A DNA stretch of 63,137 nucleotides from an uncultured Sphingomonadales bacterium (GCA_903858875.1 CAIOKP010000261.1:1-63137); one strand, 5' to 3'; positions 31,337 through 41,123 are shown, counted from the stretch's first letter. The notes: generated by a model from the sequence alone, not told the origin. Made by a program: numbers and translations.

Positions 31337-32140
31337 CTAGCCGATTTCACCACCCGGCCCGCGCAGCACCAGCCACAGGCCCGCCGGCGCGCCCACCCCA
31401 TGCCCCGCCGCGATCGGCATGCGCGCCGCATCGGCCCGCGCCCGCGCGAGGATGGTTGGCGGCACGCCCGGTTCATAGGCAATGCCATCCGCGCTGCCCA
31501 ACCACCGTGCCTCGCGCAATGTCAGGTCATCGGGATCCCTCGTTCGCAGGCAAATCTCGATCACCCCGCCATGCTCGCCAAGCGCCTCGCCCGCCAGCCA
31601 TGCCGTCACCCGCGCCGCGCTGTCGCCCTCCAACGGATCAAGCGGCCCACCACTGGCCAGCGCCGCATCCAGCGCCCGCCGCCTGTCCCCCGCATCAGGA
31701 AACCGCGCCCGCAACGCCCCCCGCGCCGCGCCCAAAGCCCGCGCCAAAGCACCCAGCGTCGACGGCAACAGCCCGTCCAACCGCAACCGAATGTGCTTGG
31801 CCAGCCCGGCGGAAACGCCCCCAGTGCCGACCGCGATCAAGACGGGCGACCGGTCGATAATGCTCGGCGTGGTGAAATCGCACAGGTCCGGCTGATCGAC
31901 GACATTGACGATCACGCCCGCACAGCGCAGCCGCAAGGCATCGGCCTCCGCCGCGCCGCGATCCTCATAGGCGACAAAGGCCAGCCGCGCGCAACGGTCG
32001 ATCCCGGCCTGCATATCGTCGATCACCACCCCCCCGGCGCGCGCAACCAGCCGCCGTTTGGCCTCGGCTGCCTCCCCCACGCCCAGCACGATCACCGGTT
32101 GGCCGGCGATGCGGTGGAACAGAGGCAGGCTGTCGATCAT
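31337..32140 (-). CDS. precorrin-2 dehydrogenase/sirohydrochlorin ferrochelatase-like protein (CysG N-terminal type)
   Basis: LFHRIAGQPVIVLGVGEAAEAKRRLVARAGG; VNVVDQPDLCDFTTPSIIDRSPVLIAVGTGGVSAGLAKHIRLRLD. Confidence 0.88.
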   Translation of the reverse strand: MIDSLPLFHRIAGQPVIVLGVGEAAEAKRRLVARAGGVVIDDMQAGIDRCARLAFVAYEDRGAAEADALRLRCAGVIVNVVDQPDLCDFTTPSIIDRSPVLIAVGTGGVSAGLAKHIRLRLDGLLPSTLGALARALGAARGALRARFPDAGDRRRALDAALASGGPLDPLEGDSAARVTAWLAGEALGEHGGVIEICLRTRDPDDLTLREARWLGSADGIAYEPGVPPTILARARADAARMPIAAGHGVGAPAGLWLVLRGPGGEIG

Positions 32141-32141
32141 G

Positions 32142-33401
32142 CTATTTCAACCAGTCCGGCACCTGTTCGGCGGCCAGAATGGTCGCAGGGTCAATGCGGT
32201 GGGCGACGATCGCCCATTGGTCGCCATGCACCATCACCTCGGGCACCAGCGCGCGGCTGTTATACGTGTTGGCCATGGTCGCACCATAGGCCCCCGCCGT
32301 GCGGAATACCGCAAGGTCGCCCGCCTGCATCACGTCGATCTCGCGCCCCATGGCAAAGGTGTCGCTGCTCTCGCAAATCGGGCCGACGATGTTGGCGACC
32401 ATTTTGTCACCACCCGGCGTCACCGCCCAAAAATCATGCCACGCGCCATACAAGGCCGGGCGGGCCAGATCGTTCATCGCCGCATCGACAATGACGAAAG
32501 GCGCCGCGACGCCTTCCTTCACGCGCACGACTTGCGTCACCAACACGCCCGAATTGCCAGCGATCACCCGGCCCGGTTCGAACATCAACGTGACGCCCCA
32601 ATCCTGGGTCACGCGCGCGACCATTGCGGCATATTCGGCGGGGCTGGGGAACACCTCGTCCGCCTTATACGGCACGCCGATCCCGCCGCCCAGGTCCATA
32701 TGGGTGATCACCTGCCCCTGCGCGCGGATGGCGCGCATCAGGTCGCCCATCTTGGCAAAGGCCGCCTCCAAGGGGTCGAGGCTCGACAATTGGCTGCCGA
32801 TATGGACGGCAAGGCCGCGCATCTCGATGCCGGGCAGCGCCGACAGCCGGGCGTAAATGCCAGCGGCGCGGTCATAGGCAACGCCGAACTTGTTCTCCGC
32901 CTTGCCGGTGGAGATCTTGGCGTGGGTGCCCGCATCGACATCGGGATTGACGCGCAAAGCCGCCCGCGCGGTCAGCCCAAGCCCCGCCGCCATCGCCGCC
33001 AGTTCAACGCCTTCTTCTTCCGATTCGATGTTGAACTGGCCGATCCCGGCCTGCAACCCGCGCAGCAATTCGCCCGCCGTCTTGCCGACTCCCGAAAACA
33101 CGATGCCCGCCGCCGGAATCCCCGCCGCCAGCGCCCGGTCCATCTCGCCCGCCGACACGACATCGGCGCCATACCCCTCGCCCGCCAGCAATTTCAGCAC
33201 GGCAAGATTGGGGTTCGACTTCACCGCAAAGGCGATATGCGTCGATGGCAGCACCGCCAGCGCATCGCGAAACACCCGCGCATGGCGGGTCAGCGTGGCG
33301 GCGGAATAGATGTAGCACGGCGTCGCCACCGCTTCGGCGATAGCGGGGATGGCGACGTCTTCGGCATGCAGGACGCCGTTGCGATAGCTGAAATGGTCCA
33401 T
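32142..33401 (-). CDS. lysA: diaminopimelate decarboxylase
   Basis: HIAFAVKSNPNLAVLKLLAGEGYGADVVSAGE; PICESSDTFAMGR. Confidence 0.97.
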   Translation of the reverse strand: MDHFSYRNGVLHAEDVAIPAIAEAVATPCYIYSAATLTRHARVFRDALAVLPSTHIAFAVKSNPNLAVLKLLAGEGYGADVVSAGEMDRALAAGIPAAGIVFSGVGKTAGELLRGLQAGIGQFNIESEEEGVELAAMAAGLGLTARAALRVNPDVDAGTHAKISTGKAENKFGVAYDRAAGIYARLSALPGIEMRGLAVHIGSQLSSLDPLEAAFAKMGDLMRAIRAQGQVITHMDLGGGIGVPYKADEVFPSPAEYAAMVARVTQDWGVTLMFEPGRVIAGNSGVLVTQVVRVKEGVAAPFVIVDAAMNDLARPALYGAWHDFWAVTPGGDKMVANIVGPICESSDTFAMGREIDVMQAGDLAVFRTAGAYGATMANTYNSRALVPEVMVHGDQWAIVAHRIDPATILAAEQVPDWLK

Positions 33402-33412
33402 GGTATCTTCTG

Positions 33413-33658
33413 TTAATCGTGCGGGGGAAGGTCGAACGGATCGTCGGTGCGCGGCTCGGATTTGGTGTGCAATTCGACATTGCGTCCGGGGCGCGCCTGC
33501 GACGTTTGGCCCAGCAATTCGGCCGAACCGGGGCGCGTTGCCCGGCCATAGGGCGCGACGGGCAATTGTTTGGGCGGTTTGGGTTTGAGATCCGCCTGCG
33601 ACCCACAGCCGCCCAGCGCCAACGTCAGGGCGGCAAGGATCAGTGTGGGGTGTCGCAT
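33413..33658 (-). CDS. small lipoprotein (LptM-like), between argH and lysA
   Basis: MRHPTLILAALTLALGGCGSQADLKPKPPKQLP lipobox. Confidence 0.8.
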   Translation of the reverse strand: MRHPTLILAALTLALGGCGSQADLKPKPPKQLPVAPYGRATRPGSAELLGQTSQARPGRNVELHTKSEPRTDDPFDLPPHD

Positions 33659-33663
33659 CGGGC

Positions 33664-35076
33664 CTACTCCATTCCCAGCGCGGCGCGGGCCTGCGCCACG
33701 CGCTGTTGTACCTGGACCGGCGCGGTTCCGCCATGGCTGGCGCGCGAGGCCACCGACGCCTCGACCGACAGCGCGGGAAACACGCGTTCATCGATGCGCG
33801 GATCGATCGCCTGCAATTCGGCCAGCGTCAGGCGATCGAGCGCAATGCCCTTGGCCTCGGCCAGCTTGACCGCCGCGCCGGTGATGTGATGCGCCTCGCG
33901 GAACGGGATGTTGGCTTGGCGGACCAGCCAGTCGGCCAGATCGGTCGCGGTGGCATAGCCCAGTTCCGCCGCCGCGCGCATCCGCTCGGTGCGGAATGTC
34001 GTCGCCTCGACCATCCCGGTCATCGCCGCGATGCACAGCGTCAACAGCCCGGCGGCTTCGAACACCGGCGGCTTGTCGTCCTGCATATCCTTGGAATAGG
34101 CCAGCGGCAGGCCCTTCATGGTGATCATCAGGCTGGTCAGGCAACCGATGATCCGCCCCGCATGGCCGCGCACCAGTTCGGCGGCGTCGGGGTTCTTCTT
34201 TTGCGGCATGATGCTGCTGCCGGTCGACAGCGAATCGGGCAGCGTCACAAAGCCGAAAGGCTGCGAGGCCCAAATGATGAATTCCTCGGCCAACCGCGAC
34301 AGATGCAGCGCGCATTGGGCCGCCGCCATCAGGTAATCGAGCGCGAAATCGCGGTCGGACACCGAATCGAGGCTGTTATCGGTCGGCCGATCAAACCCCA
34401 GCGCCCGCGCCGTCATCGCCCGGTCGATCGGAAACCCGGTGCCCGCCAATGCCGCAGCGCCCAGCGGGCTTTGGTTCATCCGCGCCCGCGCATCGGCAAA
34501 GCGTGACACATCGCGCGCCACCATCTCGTAATAGGCCATCAGGTGGTGGCCCAAGGTCACCGGCTGGGCGATTTGCAGATGGGTAAAGCCCGGCATGATC
34601 GAGGCCGCATGTTCGCCCGCCCGCGTCACCAGCGCGCGTTGCAACGCCGCCAGCCCGCCCAGCGTCGCATCACACGTATCGCGCACCCACAGGCGGAAAT
34701 CGGTCGCCACCTGATCGTTGCGGCTGCGTGCGGTGTGCAACCGCCCGGCCACCGGGCCGATCAATTCGGCCAGCCGGCTTTCAGTGGTCATGTGAATATC
34801 TTCAAGGTCCCAGTTTTCCGGCACCCCGTTGGCTGCATATTCCGCCGCCACACTGTCCAGCCCGGCGCTGATCGTCGCCGCATCCGTCGCTGCCACAATG
34901 CCCTGCGCGCCCAGCATGCCCACATGGGCCTTTGACGCGGCGATGTCTTGGCGCCACAATGCCTTGTCGAAGGGGATGGAGGCATTTATCTCCCGCATGA
35001 TCGCGCTGGGCCCTTCGGCGAAGCGCCCGCCCCACATCGCATTGGAGCCCGCCTTGCTGTCCTGCCCATCACTCAC
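33664..35076 (-). CDS. argH: argininosuccinate lyase (start GTG 35076 or ATG 35037)
   Basis: [47 protein letters not shown]. Confidence 0.96.
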   Translation of the reverse strand: MSDGQDSKAGSNAMWGGRFAEGPSAIMREINASIPFDKALWRQDIAASKAHVGMLGAQGIVAATDAATISAGLDSVAAEYAANGVPENWDLEDIHMTTESRLAELIGPVAGRLHTARSRNDQVATDFRLWVRDTCDATLGGLAALQRALVTRAGEHAASIMPGFTHLQIAQPVTLGHHLMAYYEMVARDVSRFADARARMNQSPLGAAALAGTGFPIDRAMTARALGFDRPTDNSLDSVSDRDFALDYLMAAAQCALHLSRLAEEFIIWASQPFGFVTLPDSLSTGSSIMPQKKNPDAAELVRGHAGRIIGCLTSLMITMKGLPLAYSKDMQDDKPPVFEAAGLLTLCIAAMTGMVEATTFRTERMRAAAELGYATATDLADWLVRQANIPFREAHHITGAAVKLAEAKGIALDRLTLAELQAIDPRIDERVFPALSVEASVASRASHGGTAPVQVQQRVAQARAALGME

Positions 35077-35635
35077 GCGCAAATTCCTTACCTGTGGCCT
35101 GACGCTGGCTGCGGTCACTCTGGCCCTTGCCGGATGCGATAGGCAAAGCGGCCAGAATGCGCAACCTGCGGCGAGCGGCGGCGCGACAGAACCCGCGCCC
35201 ACCATCGACCGCAGCCACAAGGGCAGCCAATTGCCCAACCTGACGTTCCACGACGCGGCGGGCAAGGACATCCACACCGCCACGCTGATCGGCAAGCCAT
35301 TGGTCATCAACCTGTGGGCGACCTGGTGTGCGCCCTGCGTCGCGGAATTGCCAACGCTCGATACGCTGGCTGCCAAGGGCGACGTCCGCGTGCTGACCGT
35401 GTCGCAGGATACGCGCGGGCCGGAAAAGATCGCCGCCTTTCTGACGGCCAAGGGCCTGAGCCATCTCGAAGCGTGGCTTGACCCCGATGGCACCGCGGCA
35501 ACGCAATATCAGGTCACCACCCTGCCCGCCTCGATCTATTACGACGCACAGGGGCACGAGGTGTGGCGGATGACCGGCGGCAATGATTGGACCGGGCCAA
35601 AAGCGGCCACATTGCTGGCCGAAGCCAAGCCCTAG
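35054..35635 (+). CDS. TlpA family thiol:disulfide interchange lipoprotein (probable TTG start)
   Basis: Lipobox LALAGC; thioredoxin motif [17 protein letters not shown]. Confidence 0.88.
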   Translation: MLSCPSLTRKFLTCGLTLAAVTLALAGCDRQSGQNAQPAASGGATEPAPTIDRSHKGSQLPNLTFHDAAGKDIHTATLIGKPLVINLWATWCAPCVAELPTLDTLAAKGDVRVLTVSQDTRGPEKIAAFLTAKGLSHLEAWLDPDGTAATQYQVTTLPASIYYDAQGHEVWRMTGGNDWTGPKAATLLAEAKP

Positions 35636-35716
35636 GCGCGACCACGTACCCCTATCACCACGATTGTTTTGCCATACCGCCCTATCTTCACGGCGCAATC
35701 CGCAGGGAGGCAGCGA

Positions 35717-35908
35717 GTGACGACCATCCGGCAAGGGCTGAGACAACTGATGAGGGACCGCTCGGGCGGGACCGCCATGGAGTATGGCCTCATTCTGGCG
35801 CTTATCGTGATCGGCCTGTTCGTGGTGGTCGGCGGCATGGGCAATATGATTCAGACGACGCTGGGCACCGCATCGACCACGATGGATGCCGCCAACGCCG
35901 CCGCCTGA
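35717..35908 (+). CDS. Flp family type IVb pilin (GTG start)
   Basis: RDRSGGTAMEYGLILALIVIGLFVVV prepilin motif. Confidence 0.85.
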   Translation: MTTIRQGLRQLMRDRSGGTAMEYGLILALIVIGLFVVVGGMGNMIQTTLGTASTTMDAANAAA

Positions 35909-35919
35909 TCGCGCGCCTG

Positions 35920-36192
35920 TCAAATCCCGTCGAGCGGGGAACCCTGTGCCCGTTGCGGCAAAGGCCGCTTGCCCTTGGTCCGGCTGGTCAGGTGGAACAG
36001 CCCGCATCGGTCGCACCGATACGGTCGCAGCGCAAAATCGGCACGCAGCGCCGCCGCCACCGCATCCTGTTCGCAACGATAGCGCTGTTTTCTGGCGCAA
36101 ATGCTGGCTCTGGTCCGCAACCTGTCGCCCCACCCCCGGTATCGGCCCGGCGCCGATGGCCATCGGTTAGCCCAACGCCATTGCCACCGCAA
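35920..36192 (-). CDS. small Cys-rich (zinc-ribbon-like) hypothetical protein (start uncertain)
   Basis: ICARKQRYRCEQDAVAAALRADFALRPYRCDRCGLFHLTSRTKGKRPLP. Confidence 0.55.
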   Translation of the reverse strand: MRWQWRWANRWPSAPGRYRGWGDRLRTRASICARKQRYRCEQDAVAAALRADFALRPYRCDRCGLFHLTSRTKGKRPLPQRAQGSPLDGI

Positions 36193-36299
36193 TTGGCGTC
36201 ACAGGTCAACGGCTTGCAGCCCCCATCGCGGGGTGCCATAGGCGGGGGCCAGTTTGTGCCTAGCCGCCATGTCAGCATCAGCCTTGGGGAGTACAGCCC

Positions 36300-37610
36300 A
36301 TTTCCACGCCTCTCGCCGGACGCGCGCTCGGCCTCGATTTCGGCACGACCAACAGCGTTGTCGCCCTATCGGATGGGGCGCAGGGCCAGGCCGACCCCGA
36401 ACTCGTCGAATTCCAAGGCGCGCTGGCGACCGGCGCGGTGTTCCGCTCGGCGCTGTGCTTTTGGCAGGATGACGCGGTGCGCGGCGGGCTGAATTGCGAG
36501 GCCGGCCCTTGGGCGATCAACGAATTCCTCGATTTTCCCGCGGGCAGCCGGTTCATCCAATCGTTCAAAACGGTCGCCGCCAGCCCGATTTTCGAACATG
36601 CCTCGGTCTTCACCAAACGCTATCGGTTTGAAGAACTGGGCCGGCTGTTTCTCGAACGCATGGTCGCCCATGCCGGCGGCCGGCTGGACCGGCGGCCAGA
36701 ACGTATCGTCGTCGGCCGCCCTGTGACCTATGCCGGGTCCCGCCCAGACCCTGCGCTGGCGCGCCAGCGGTATGACAAGATGCTCGACGGGTTCGGCCCC
36801 GAAATCCACTACGTCTACGAACCGCTGGGCGCCGCGTTCAGCTATGCCTCGCGCCTGACGGAACCGGCCACGCTGCTGGTCGCCGATTTCGGCGGCGGGA
36901 CCAGCGATTTTTCCGTCGTCCGCGTCGGCGCGCCCGGCACCATGGGCCGCTGTATGCCGCTTGGCTCGTCGGGCGTTGGCATCGCGGGCGATCAATTTGA
37001 CTCGCGGATTGTGGACCGGCTGGTCCTGCCACTGCTGGGCAAGGGCGGCACCTATCGCTCGTTCGACAAATTGCTCGAAATCCCCGGCGGCTATTTCAAC
37101 GATTTTGCCGATTGGTCGAAACTGGCGCTGATGCGCAATCGCCGCACGCTGGACGATCTGGCCCGCCTGCAACGCAGCGCCAGCGACCCGCAAGCCATCG
37201 GCCACATGATCGCCATCATCGAAAACGAATTGGGCTTTCCGCTGTATGACGCGGTGGGGCAATTGAAACGCACGCTGTCGAGCGAGCAGCACGCCCATTT
37301 CCACTTTTCGGGCGGCGGCATGCAGATCGAGGCCGATGTCACCCGCGCCGAATTCGAAAGCTGGATCGCCGAAGACATCGCCCGGATCGAAGCCAGCGTT
37401 GACGATGCGCTGACCAAAGCGGCCTGTACCGCCGATCAGATCGACCGCGTGTTCCTGACCGGTGGATCGTCGCTGATCCCGGCCATCGCGCAGATTTTCC
37501 GCACCCGGTTCGGCGATGACAAAATCGCCACCGGCGGCGAACTGACCTCGATCGCCCACGGCCTCGCGCTGATTGGCGAGGAAGAGAATATCCTCGATTG
37601 GGTCGCCTGA
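36300..37610 (+). CDS. Hsp70 family protein (YegD-like); likely ATT start
   Basis: RALGLDFGTTNSVVALSDG upstream of the ORF-track start; LLVADFGGGTSDFSVVRV; RVFLTGGSSLIPAIA; SD-like GGGGAG 8 nt before ATT. Confidence 0.85.
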   Translation: MSTPLAGRALGLDFGTTNSVVALSDGAQGQADPELVEFQGALATGAVFRSALCFWQDDAVRGGLNCEAGPWAINEFLDFPAGSRFIQSFKTVAASPIFEHASVFTKRYRFEELGRLFLERMVAHAGGRLDRRPERIVVGRPVTYAGSRPDPALARQRYDKMLDGFGPEIHYVYEPLGAAFSYASRLTEPATLLVADFGGGTSDFSVVRVGAPGTMGRCMPLGSSGVGIAGDQFDSRIVDRLVLPLLGKGGTYRSFDKLLEIPGGYFNDFADWSKLALMRNRRTLDDLARLQRSASDPQAIGHMIAIIENELGFPLYDAVGQLKRTLSSEQHAHFHFSGGGMQIEADVTRAEFESWIAEDIARIEASVDDALTKAACTADQIDRVFLTGGSSLIPAIAQIFRTRFGDDKIATGGELTSIAHGLALIGEEENILDWVA

Positions 37611-37638
37611 TGGTGCGAGGGGGCAACCCCTCGCACCA
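37611..37638. terminator. 12-bp stem hairpin with GCAA loop downstream of Hsp70-like gene
   Basis: TGGTGCGAGGGG-GCAA-CCCCTCGCACCA between convergent genes. Confidence 0.75.
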
Positions 37639-37650
37639 CCTGCGCGGAGG

Positions 37651-38766
37651 TTAAACCAGGGTCGCCAAATCGGCGCCCGAAAAGCCCCGCAACGCCGAAG
37701 TATCGCCCGATCGAACCTCGTTGACCCATGCTGGATTGGTCACCAGCGCGCGCCCCACCGCGATCATGTCAAATTCCTCGCGCTCCATCCGGCGGACCAG
37801 CGCGTCGAGGCTGGCGGGCTGCGAGGCCTCACCACCAAATGCCGCGATGAATTCGCCCGACAGGCCGACCGACCCAACGCTGATCGTCGCCGCGCCGGTC
37901 AATTTCTTGGCCCAGCCGGCAAAGTTCAACCCGTCCGCGCCGTCGATTTCGGCAAATTCCGGCTCCCAGAACCGGCGCTGCGAACAATGCAGGATATCCG
38001 CCCCGGCCTCGACCAACGGCGCTAGCCAGTCAGTCATTTCCGCCGGCGTCATGGCCAGTCGCGCGGCATAATCCTGCTGCTTCCACTGGCTGACGCGCAG
38101 GATGATCGGATAGTCCGGCCCGACGGCGGCGCGGATCGCGGCAACCACTTCGCCGGCCATGCGCGCGCGTTCCTTGATCGTCGCGCCGCCATAGCGGTCC
38201 TCGCGCAGATTGGTGCCGCTCCAGAAAAACTGGTCGATCAGGTACCCATGCGCGCCATGGATCTCGATCGTGTCAAAGCCCAACCGCTTGGCATCGGCGG
38301 CCGCGCTGGCAAAGGCGGCAACCGCGTCGGCGATGTCTTCCTCGGTCATCACCTTGCCACGCGGCACGCCGGGGGCCAGCAAGCCGCTCGGGCTTTCGAC
38401 CGCCACGTCGGGTTCCCACCCGGTCATGCCCTTGGTCGATGCGGTGTGCCACAATTGCGGGCCCATCCGGCCGCCTGCGGCATGGACGGCGTCGATCACC
38501 TCCTGCCACCCGGCCAAGGCCGCCGCCCCGTGGAACAGCGGAATATTGGCTTCATTGCGCGAGGCGGGGCGGTCGATCACGGTGCCCTCGGACACGATCA
38601 ACCCGACGCCGCCTGCCGCACGCTTGCGGTAATATTCGGCATTGGCCGCGCCGGGGATGCCACCGGGCGCCATGTTGCGCGTCATCGGCGCCATCACGAT
38701 GCGGTTGGCGATATCGAGTGTCTTTAGGCGAAACGGGCGGAAAAGGATGTCACTGGCAGCGGTCAC
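37651..38766 (-). CDS. NADH:flavin oxidoreductase, Old Yellow Enzyme family (GTG start)
   Basis: LFRPFRLKTLDIANRIVMAPMTRNMAPGG; RYGGATIKERARMAGEVVAAIRAAVG. Confidence 0.92.
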   Translation of the reverse strand: MTAASDILFRPFRLKTLDIANRIVMAPMTRNMAPGGIPGAANAEYYRKRAAGGVGLIVSEGTVIDRPASRNEANIPLFHGAAALAGWQEVIDAVHAAGGRMGPQLWHTASTKGMTGWEPDVAVESPSGLLAPGVPRGKVMTEEDIADAVAAFASAAADAKRLGFDTIEIHGAHGYLIDQFFWSGTNLREDRYGGATIKERARMAGEVVAAIRAAVGPDYPIILRVSQWKQQDYAARLAMTPAEMTDWLAPLVEAGADILHCSQRRFWEPEFAEIDGADGLNFAGWAKKLTGAATISVGSVGLSGEFIAAFGGEASQPASLDALVRRMEREEFDMIAVGRALVTNPAWVNEVRSGDTSALRGFSGADLATLV

Positions 38767-38950
38767 GCATAGTCTCCGGGGTAAGGTTGCGGCTAAAGGT
38801 ATGGTGTAAAAGCCAGATTGCAATGCAGCATCTTGGGCACACGCCCGCCGCGACGCCCGATCTGCGTCAAACGACGGCTATGCATCACCCGGCGATTTGC
38901 TAGACCTTGCACCATGTGCCGACGCAGCGTGGGCACTGGGGGGATCACGG

Positions 38951-41101
38951 ATGAGAAAGCCAGCCCGTTACATCGCGCTCGTGCTGCTGGCCAGCGCGGC
39001 CCATGGCGCGGCCCGTGCCAACGACGTCACGATCACCCGCGACACTTGGGGCATCGCGCATATCGCCGCGCGCACCGACGCCGATGCGGTCTATGGCATG
39101 ATCTATGCGCAGGCCGAGGATGACTTCAACCGCATCGAAATGAACTACCTCACCAACCTTGGTCGGGTGGCCGAGGCGGAAGGCGAACACGCAATCTGGC
39201 AGGATTTGCGCCAGCGGTTGTTTATCGACCCTGTCGTGCTGCGTGCCGATTATGCCAAAAGCCCGGCGTGGTTGCGTGCTCTGATGGACGCCTGGGCCTC
39301 GGGGCTGAACACCTATCTGGCGGATCACCCGGCGGTGCATCCCAAGGTCATCCGCCATTTCGAGCCGTGGATGGCGCTGGCCTTTACCGAAGGCAGCATC
39401 GGGGGCGATGTCGAACGCGTGCCCCTGTCGCAATTGGAGGCGTTCTATGGCCACCGCAAATTGGCGATGACGGCGGATGAAAAGGGCACCACCTATCGCG
39501 ATCCGCAGGGGTCGAACGGCATAGCCATCGCGCCATCACGGACCAAAAACGGTCATGCGCTATTGCTGATCAACCCGCATACCAGCTTCTTCTTTCGATC
39601 CGAATTGCAGATGACCAGCGGCCAGGGCCTCAACGCCTATGGCGCGGTGACCTGGGGGCAGTTCTTCATCTATCAGGGGTTCAACAGCCATGCCGGGTGG
39701 ATGCACACATCCAGCGGCATCGACAATGTTGACGAATTTGCCGAAACCGTGGCCGATACGCCGGGCGGCGGCAAAACCTATCGCTATGGTGGCGCTAACC
39801 GCCCGCTCAGGGTCAAGCCGATCACGCTGGCCTATCGCTTGCCCGATGGCGGCATGGCGCAGCGGACCTTTGCCACCTATGCCAGCCACCACGGGCCGAT
39901 CGTGCGCGAGGCCGATGGCAAATGGATCGCCTTTGCGCTGATGAACAAGCCGATCCCGGCGCTGGAACAGAGCTTCCTGCGAACCAAGACGCATGATCTG
40001 GCCGGTTTCCTCAAGGTCGCCAGTCGCAAGGCCAATTCGTCGAACAACACGCTATTCGCCGATGACCGGGGCGAAATCGCCTATCTCCACCCGCAATTCG
40101 TGCCGATCCGCGATGACCGTCTGGATTGGCGCGCGCCGGTCGATGGCAGCAATCCGGCCAATGACTGGCACGGATTGCACGCGCTAGGCACCCTGCCGCA
40201 GGTGATCAATCCCCGCAATGGCTGGGTCTATAACACCAATAATGCGCCATGGTCGGCGGCGGGTAAGGACAGCCCCCGCGCCGCCGATTTCCCCAAATAC
40301 ATGGACGAAGTCGGCCCCAATCCGCGCGGCCCCCATGCCGAACGAGTGCTGGGCGAGAGGCGCGATTTCACGGTCGATAGCCTGATTACCGCCGCCTATG
40401 ACCCTTGGTTGCCGGCGTTTGAGCGGTTGTTGCCCGGCCTGATCGCGGCGCAGGCCCATGCGCCAGAGGCCACTCGCGCTGCCGCTCGCGCTGCGCCTGT
40501 CGCGCTGTTGCAAGGGTGGGACCGGCGCTGGGCGCTCGATTCCACCGCGACCAGCCTCGCGGTATTCTGGGGCGAAGCCTTGTGGGCCAAGGGCGCCGAC
40601 ACCGCCCGACGCGAACGCATCACCGTCTGGGACTGGATGGACCGCGAGGCCAGCGATGCACAACGCCTCGCCGCGCTGGACGAGGCAGTGGCGCGATTGC
40701 AGGCCGATTTCGGCGACTGGCGCGTGCCATGGGGCGAGATCAACCGCTATCAACGCAATGACGGCGCGATCACCCAAACGTTCGATGATGCCAAACCCTC
40801 GACCCCCGTGGCTTTCACCGCCTCGCAATGGGGCTCGCTCGCCGCCTTTGGCGCACAGCGGTATCCGGGCACGAAGCGCTATTACGGCACCCGCGGCAAC
40901 AGCTTTGTCGCGGCGGTCGAATTCGGCCCCCATGTCACCGCCCGCGCGATCAGCACCGGCGGCGAGAACGGCAACCCCGCCTCGCCGCATTTTGCCGATC
41001 AGGTGGACCGCTATACACGGGGCGATCTGCGCCCCGTGTGGTTCACCGCGCAGGATCTGGCCGGCCACATCGCGTCCAGAGAGGTGCTAACCCGGCGCTA
41101 A
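38951..41101 (+). CDS. penicillin acylase family protein (acylase; substrate unknown)
   Basis: Signal peptide; VTITRDTWGIAHIAARTDADAVYGMIYAQAEDDFNRIE; autoproteolytic QGSNGIAIAPSRTKNGHALLLINPH. Confidence 0.9.
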   Translation: MRKPARYIALVLLASAAHGAARANDVTITRDTWGIAHIAARTDADAVYGMIYAQAEDDFNRIEMNYLTNLGRVAEAEGEHAIWQDLRQRLFIDPVVLRADYAKSPAWLRALMDAWASGLNTYLADHPAVHPKVIRHFEPWMALAFTEGSIGGDVERVPLSQLEAFYGHRKLAMTADEKGTTYRDPQGSNGIAIAPSRTKNGHALLLINPHTSFFFRSELQMTSGQGLNAYGAVTWGQFFIYQGFNSHAGWMHTSSGIDNVDEFAETVADTPGGGKTYRYGGANRPLRVKPITLAYRLPDGGMAQRTFATYASHHGPIVREADGKWIAFALMNKPIPALEQSFLRTKTHDLAGFLKVASRKANSSNNTLFADDRGEIAYLHPQFVPIRDDRLDWRAPVDGSNPANDWHGLHALGTLPQVINPRNGWVYNTNNAPWSAAGKDSPRAADFPKYMDEVGPNPRGPHAERVLGERRDFTVDSLITAAYDPWLPAFERLLPGLIAAQAHAPEATRAAARAAPVALLQGWDRRWALDSTATSLAVFWGEALWAKGADTARRERITVWDWMDREASDAQRLAALDEAVARLQADFGDWRVPWGEINRYQRNDGAITQTFDDAKPSTPVAFTASQWGSLAAFGAQRYPGTKRYYGTRGNSFVAAVEFGPHVTARAISTGGENGNPASPHFADQVDRYTRGDLRPVWFTAQDLAGHIASREVLTRR

Positions 41102-41123
41102 GGCGGCGCTAACCCGGCGCTAA
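41086..41123. repeat. direct repeat of GCTAACCCGGCGCTAA (22-bp period) across convergent stop codons
   Basis: Copies at 41086-41101 and 41108-41123. Confidence 0.9.

Noticed and set aside
32058-33416. 452-aa plus-strand ORF
   Set aside because: Antisense to lysA; no family signature
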